Source: Desulfobacterales bacterium
GTDB taxonomy: Bacteria; Desulfobacterota; Desulfobacteria; Desulfobacterales; JALSRD01
Direction: 5' to 3'
Assembly: GCA_026984935.1 (NCBI GenBank)
Contig: JALSRD010000064.1
Coordinates: forward strand, 1-51,609
DNA: 51,609 nt
Shown one piece after another: positions 49,363 to 51,609 of this stretch (within the stretch, counting starts at the first letter, position 1; each line of letters begins with the position of its first letter). Below the pieces are notes generated by a model. It did no database searches. It was not told where the DNA came from and worked only from the letters and a program-made list of their open reading frames with translations. The position numbers and the translations under genes were made by a program.

Positions 49363-50592
49363 ATGAAAAGCAAGAGGATTTTTCTGTCGATGGTTTTGGC
49401 GCTTGCGCTGGGCAGTCTGGTTTTCAGCGCACCGGCCGCAGCTGCCAAGCCTGTCAAAATCGGTTTTGTCTACATCATGTCGGGCCCGTTTTCAACTTAC
49501 GGCCAGTTCGCCAAAAAAGGTGCCCTCATGGCCATTGACGAAATCAACGCCGGCGGCGGCTTTCTGGGCCACAAGGTCGAGGGCTATTTTGAGGACTCCA
49601 CGGGCAAGCCCGATGTGGCCATGCGCGCCATCCGCAAACTGGTATACCAGAAAAAGGTCAACTTTCTCATCGGCCTGGATTCCAGCGGTGTCGCCAAATC
49701 GGTGGTGCCGTCCATCCCGCAGATGAAAACGCCGCTGATCATCACCCATGCCGCTACACCGGACGTAACCGGCAGCGTCTGCAACCGCTACGTTTTCCGC
49801 ATTTCGCTGAACCTGGCGCAAAACGTCAAGACCGCGGCCCTGCTGGCCGCCCAGACACCGGCCAAAAAATGGACCACCATCGGCCCGGATTACGCCTTCG
49901 GTCATCAGTCCTGGGAATACTTCCAGAAGTATCTCAAAGCTGTTAAACCGGAAACGACCTTCCTGCCCAGGGATCAGGTGGCTTTTCCGCCCTTTAAAAC
50001 CACCGACTTCAGCGCCTACATCACCAAAGTGATGCAGTCCAAACCCGATGGGGTACTGGTTTCCCTGTGGGGCGGCAACCTGATCAATTTTATCCGCCAG
50101 GGCCGTGAAATGGGGTTTTTCAAAGGCGACTTCCAGGTTCTGGTAACCCTCGGCGCCGCCGTGGAAGTGCTCTCCGCGCTGGGCGACAAGATGCCCGAAG
50201 GCCTCTGGGTGGGGACGCGCTACTGGTTTCTGGCCAACGACTCGGCTTTGAACAAGAAATTTGTCAAGGCCTATTACCGCCGCTACAAAAGCTATCCCTC
50301 ATACAATGCCCACGGCGCCTATGCGGCGGTGTACACATACAAAGCCGCCATCGAAAAAGCCGGCAAGCTCGACACGCAATCCGTGATTCAAGCCCTCGAG
50401 GGACTGACCATCGAACTTCCGGTGGGCAAAATCACCATCCGGCCCCAGGACCACCAGGCCGTCACCGATGCCTGCTGGGGCAGAACGTACGCCGACCCCA
50501 AGTATCCCATCCGCATTCTGAAACCGTTTAAAATCTTCAAGGGCGCCGATATTACCCGGCCGGTTTCCGAGACCGGCTGCAAGCTGAAATAG
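49363..50592 (+). CDS. livK: Branched-chain amino-acid-type ABC transporter substrate-binding protein (409 aa)
   Basis: A periplasmic type I binding protein: signal peptide (MVLALALGSLVFSAPAAAA), then VKIGFVYIMSGPFSTYGQFAKKG and the two-lobe Leu/Ile/Val-binding fold with a C-terminal region rich in aromatic residues. It delivers substrate to the LivH/LivM permease encoded next. The homology class also includes binding proteins for urea, amides and aromatic compounds, so leucine specificity is not assured. GGAGG lies about seven bases before the ATG at 49363; longer in-frame starts would disrupt the signal peptide. Confidence 0.9.
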   Translation: MKSKRIFLSMVLALALGSLVFSAPAAAAKPVKIGFVYIMSGPFSTYGQFAKKGALMAIDEINAGGGFLGHKVEGYFEDSTGKPDVAMRAIRKLVYQKKVNFLIGLDSSGVAKSVVPSIPQMKTPLIITHAATPDVTGSVCNRYVFRISLNLAQNVKTAALLAAQTPAKKWTTIGPDYAFGHQSWEYFQKYLKAVKPETTFLPRDQVAFPPFKTTDFSAYITKVMQSKPDGVLVSLWGGNLINFIRQGREMGFFKGDFQVLVTLGAAVEVLSALGDKMPEGLWVGTRYWFLANDSALNKKFVKAYYRRYKSYPSYNAHGAYAAVYTYKAAIEKAGKLDTQSVIQALEGLTIELPVGKITIRPQDHQAVTDACWGRTYADPKYPIRILKPFKIFKGADITRPVSETGCKLK

Positions 50593-50666
50593 GCCGCGGG
50601 TCGAATTCCCTCCGGGGCGGGTTCCCCCTGGAGGGAAAACACCCGGACGCGTTTTGAAGGAATTTT

Positions 50667-51527
50667 GTGGAAGCACTGATTGTCAATCTGCTCAACGGGC
50701 TGAGCTGGGGCATGCTGCTGTTCTTGATTTCCGTCGGCCTGACCACGGTTTTCGGCGTACTGGGCGTGCTGAATTTCGCCCACGGGTCCTTTTTCATGCT
50801 GGGTGCCTACCTGTGCATGCAGGTCATGCATATCGTGCCCTCTTTCTGGATCGGCCTGCTGGTGGGTCCCCTGGCCGTGGCTCTGCTGGGGCTGGTCGTC
50901 GAAAAGTGGCTGCTGCGGCAGGTCTATGGCCGGGATGTGGCTTTCCAGCTGCTGCTCACCTTCGCCATTCTGCTCTTTTTGGACGACGGTGTACGCATCG
51001 TCTGGGGGCCCGGCTACCACGTGGTCGAGGCGCCGGCGCTGCTGGCCGGGGTTTTCCCCCTGTTCAGCCACTCCTACCCGGTCTACCGCCTCTTCCTGGT
51101 GGCCATGGGCCCACTGGTGGGAATGGCCCTATGGTCTTTCTTCCGCTTCACGCGCTGGGGGAAAATTGTGCGCGCCGCCGCCGCCGACCGCGAGATGGCC
51201 GAGGGCATCGGCATCCGCGTACCCCTGCTCTTTACGGCCGTTTTCGCCCTGGGCACCTGGCTGGCAGCCCTGGGGGGCGCACTGGCCGCCCCCCACCAGA
51301 GCCTGGCGCCTTCCATGGGCGACCGCATCATTATCGAAAGTTTCATCGTGGTGGTCACCGGCGGCATGGGCAGTTTTCCGGGTGCCTTCGTGGGGGCACT
51401 GGTGCTGGGCCTGCTGGAATCATTCGGCACGGTTTTTGCCGGCCGTGCCCAGATGGCGCTGCCCTACATCCTGCTGGCAGTTGTTCTGCTGGTGAGGCCG
51501 CGGGGCCTTTTCGGCGACAGGGCCTGA
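50667..51527 (+). CDS. livH: LivH-type ABC transporter permease (286 aa)
   Basis: A multi-helix inner-membrane permease of the LivH family: NGLSWGMLLFLISVGLTTVFG at the start, the GVLNFAHGSFFMLGAY motif near 30-46, and the conserved cytoplasmic loop RAAAADREMAEGIGI near 170-185. The C-terminal VTGGMGSFPGAFVGALVLG is characteristic. The start is GTG with GAAGGA upstream. It follows livK by 74 bp and is followed almost at once by the LivM start. Confidence 0.92.
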   Translation: MEALIVNLLNGLSWGMLLFLISVGLTTVFGVLGVLNFAHGSFFMLGAYLCMQVMHIVPSFWIGLLVGPLAVALLGLVVEKWLLRQVYGRDVAFQLLLTFAILLFLDDGVRIVWGPGYHVVEAPALLAGVFPLFSHSYPVYRLFLVAMGPLVGMALWSFFRFTRWGKIVRAAAADREMAEGIGIRVPLLFTAVFALGTWLAALGGALAAPHQSLAPSMGDRIIIESFIVVVTGGMGSFPGAFVGALVLGLLESFGTVFAGRAQMALPYILLAVVLLVRPRGLFGDRA

Positions 51528-51528
51528 A

Positions 51529-51609
51529 ATGCATACCAAACCCGTGGCTACATACCGCACCCGCCTGCTGCCGCTGCTGGCCTTTCTGCTGCTGGCCGCC
51601 GGTCCCTTC
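51529..51609 (+). CDS. livM: LivM-type ABC transporter permease, 5' fragment
   Basis: ATG one base after the LivH stop opens a frame that runs to the window edge (27 codons). It begins MHTKPVATYRTRLLPLLAFL and is hydrophobic and Leu-rich after a basic start, as expected for the first helix of LivM. The gene continues beyond the window, so identity rests mainly on gene order. Confidence 0.7.
   Translation, partial: MHTKPVATYRTRLLPLLAFLLLAAGPF

Overview
The window reads as a chromosomal segment of a GC-rich anaerobic Desulfobacterota, probably a sulfate reducer of the Desulfobacteraceae/Desulfosarcinaceae type. This rests on HdrA-, QmoC- and MvhD-like electron-transfer subunits next to several DsrE and TusA sulfur carriers, MinD-type ATPases with ferredoxin inserts, NifX-like proteins, CoA-disulfide-reductase-like flavoproteins and a sigma-54 activator. 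The genus is an inference. I see no phage, transposase, CRISPR array, rRNA or tRNA.

Layout. 1-4.3 kb: a minus-strand operon of small coiled-coil proteins, an exported helical protein and an 817-residue membrane protein with a CheX-like N-terminus and leucine-rich-like C-terminal repeats. 4.7-9.3 kb: two large sensor kinases, one a hybrid with receivers at both ends, the other HDOD-GAF-kinase. 9.5-11.7 kb: an AT-rich regulatory region, a hotdog thioesterase, a small conserved protein, a TPR lipoprotein and a YcgN-like Cys-cluster protein. 11.7-17.5 kb: a damage-inducible mutagenesis cassette in the order lexA, DUF72 protein, imuB-like, dnaE2. 18-20.4 kb: an MntP-like manganese exporter, a small lipoprotein and a thioredoxin/HEAT-repeat protein. 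20.8-27.3 kb: a plus-strand export operon encoding a CsgG-like protein, TolC, a membrane fusion protein, and MacB-like ATPase and permease.

27.4-39.1 kb is the most distinctive part: a long minus-strand array in transcription order TusA-like without its cysteine, TusA, MvhD-like, two HdrA-like flavoproteins, a small winged-helix-like protein, a QmoC-like membrane subunit, DsrE, two uncharacterised proteins, a DrsE_2 protein, DsrE, a CoA-disulfide reductase with a rhodanese domain, and an NTF2-like lipoprotein. It looks like a membrane-linked thiol/disulfide electron-transfer complex coupled to a persulfide relay. A consensus -24/-12 promoter precedes the first gene, and a divergent PAS-AAA+-HTH sigma-54 activator with palindromes before it (39.3-40.7 kb) probably controls it.

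Just after the activator, a second -24/-12 promoter is followed about 110 nt later by a strong intrinsic terminator, with no convincing ORF between. This is a candidate sigma-54-dependent small RNA or attenuated leader showing a CCUCC loop. 41.4-45.8 kb: a 2,4-dienoyl-CoA-reductase-type flavoenzyme, a DUF1638 protein, an unknown protein and a second CoA-disulfide-reductase-like protein. 46.0-49.0 kb (minus): two ferredoxin-containing MinD ATPases, two NifX-like proteins and a pseudo-receiver. 49.4 kb to the end: a LivK/LivH/LivM branched-chain amino-acid-type ABC transporter, with LivM cut by the window edge.

A 125-bp structured repeat occurs at the left edge and again upstream of lexA with three mismatches. 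A short inverted remnant joining its two ends lies beside the second copy.
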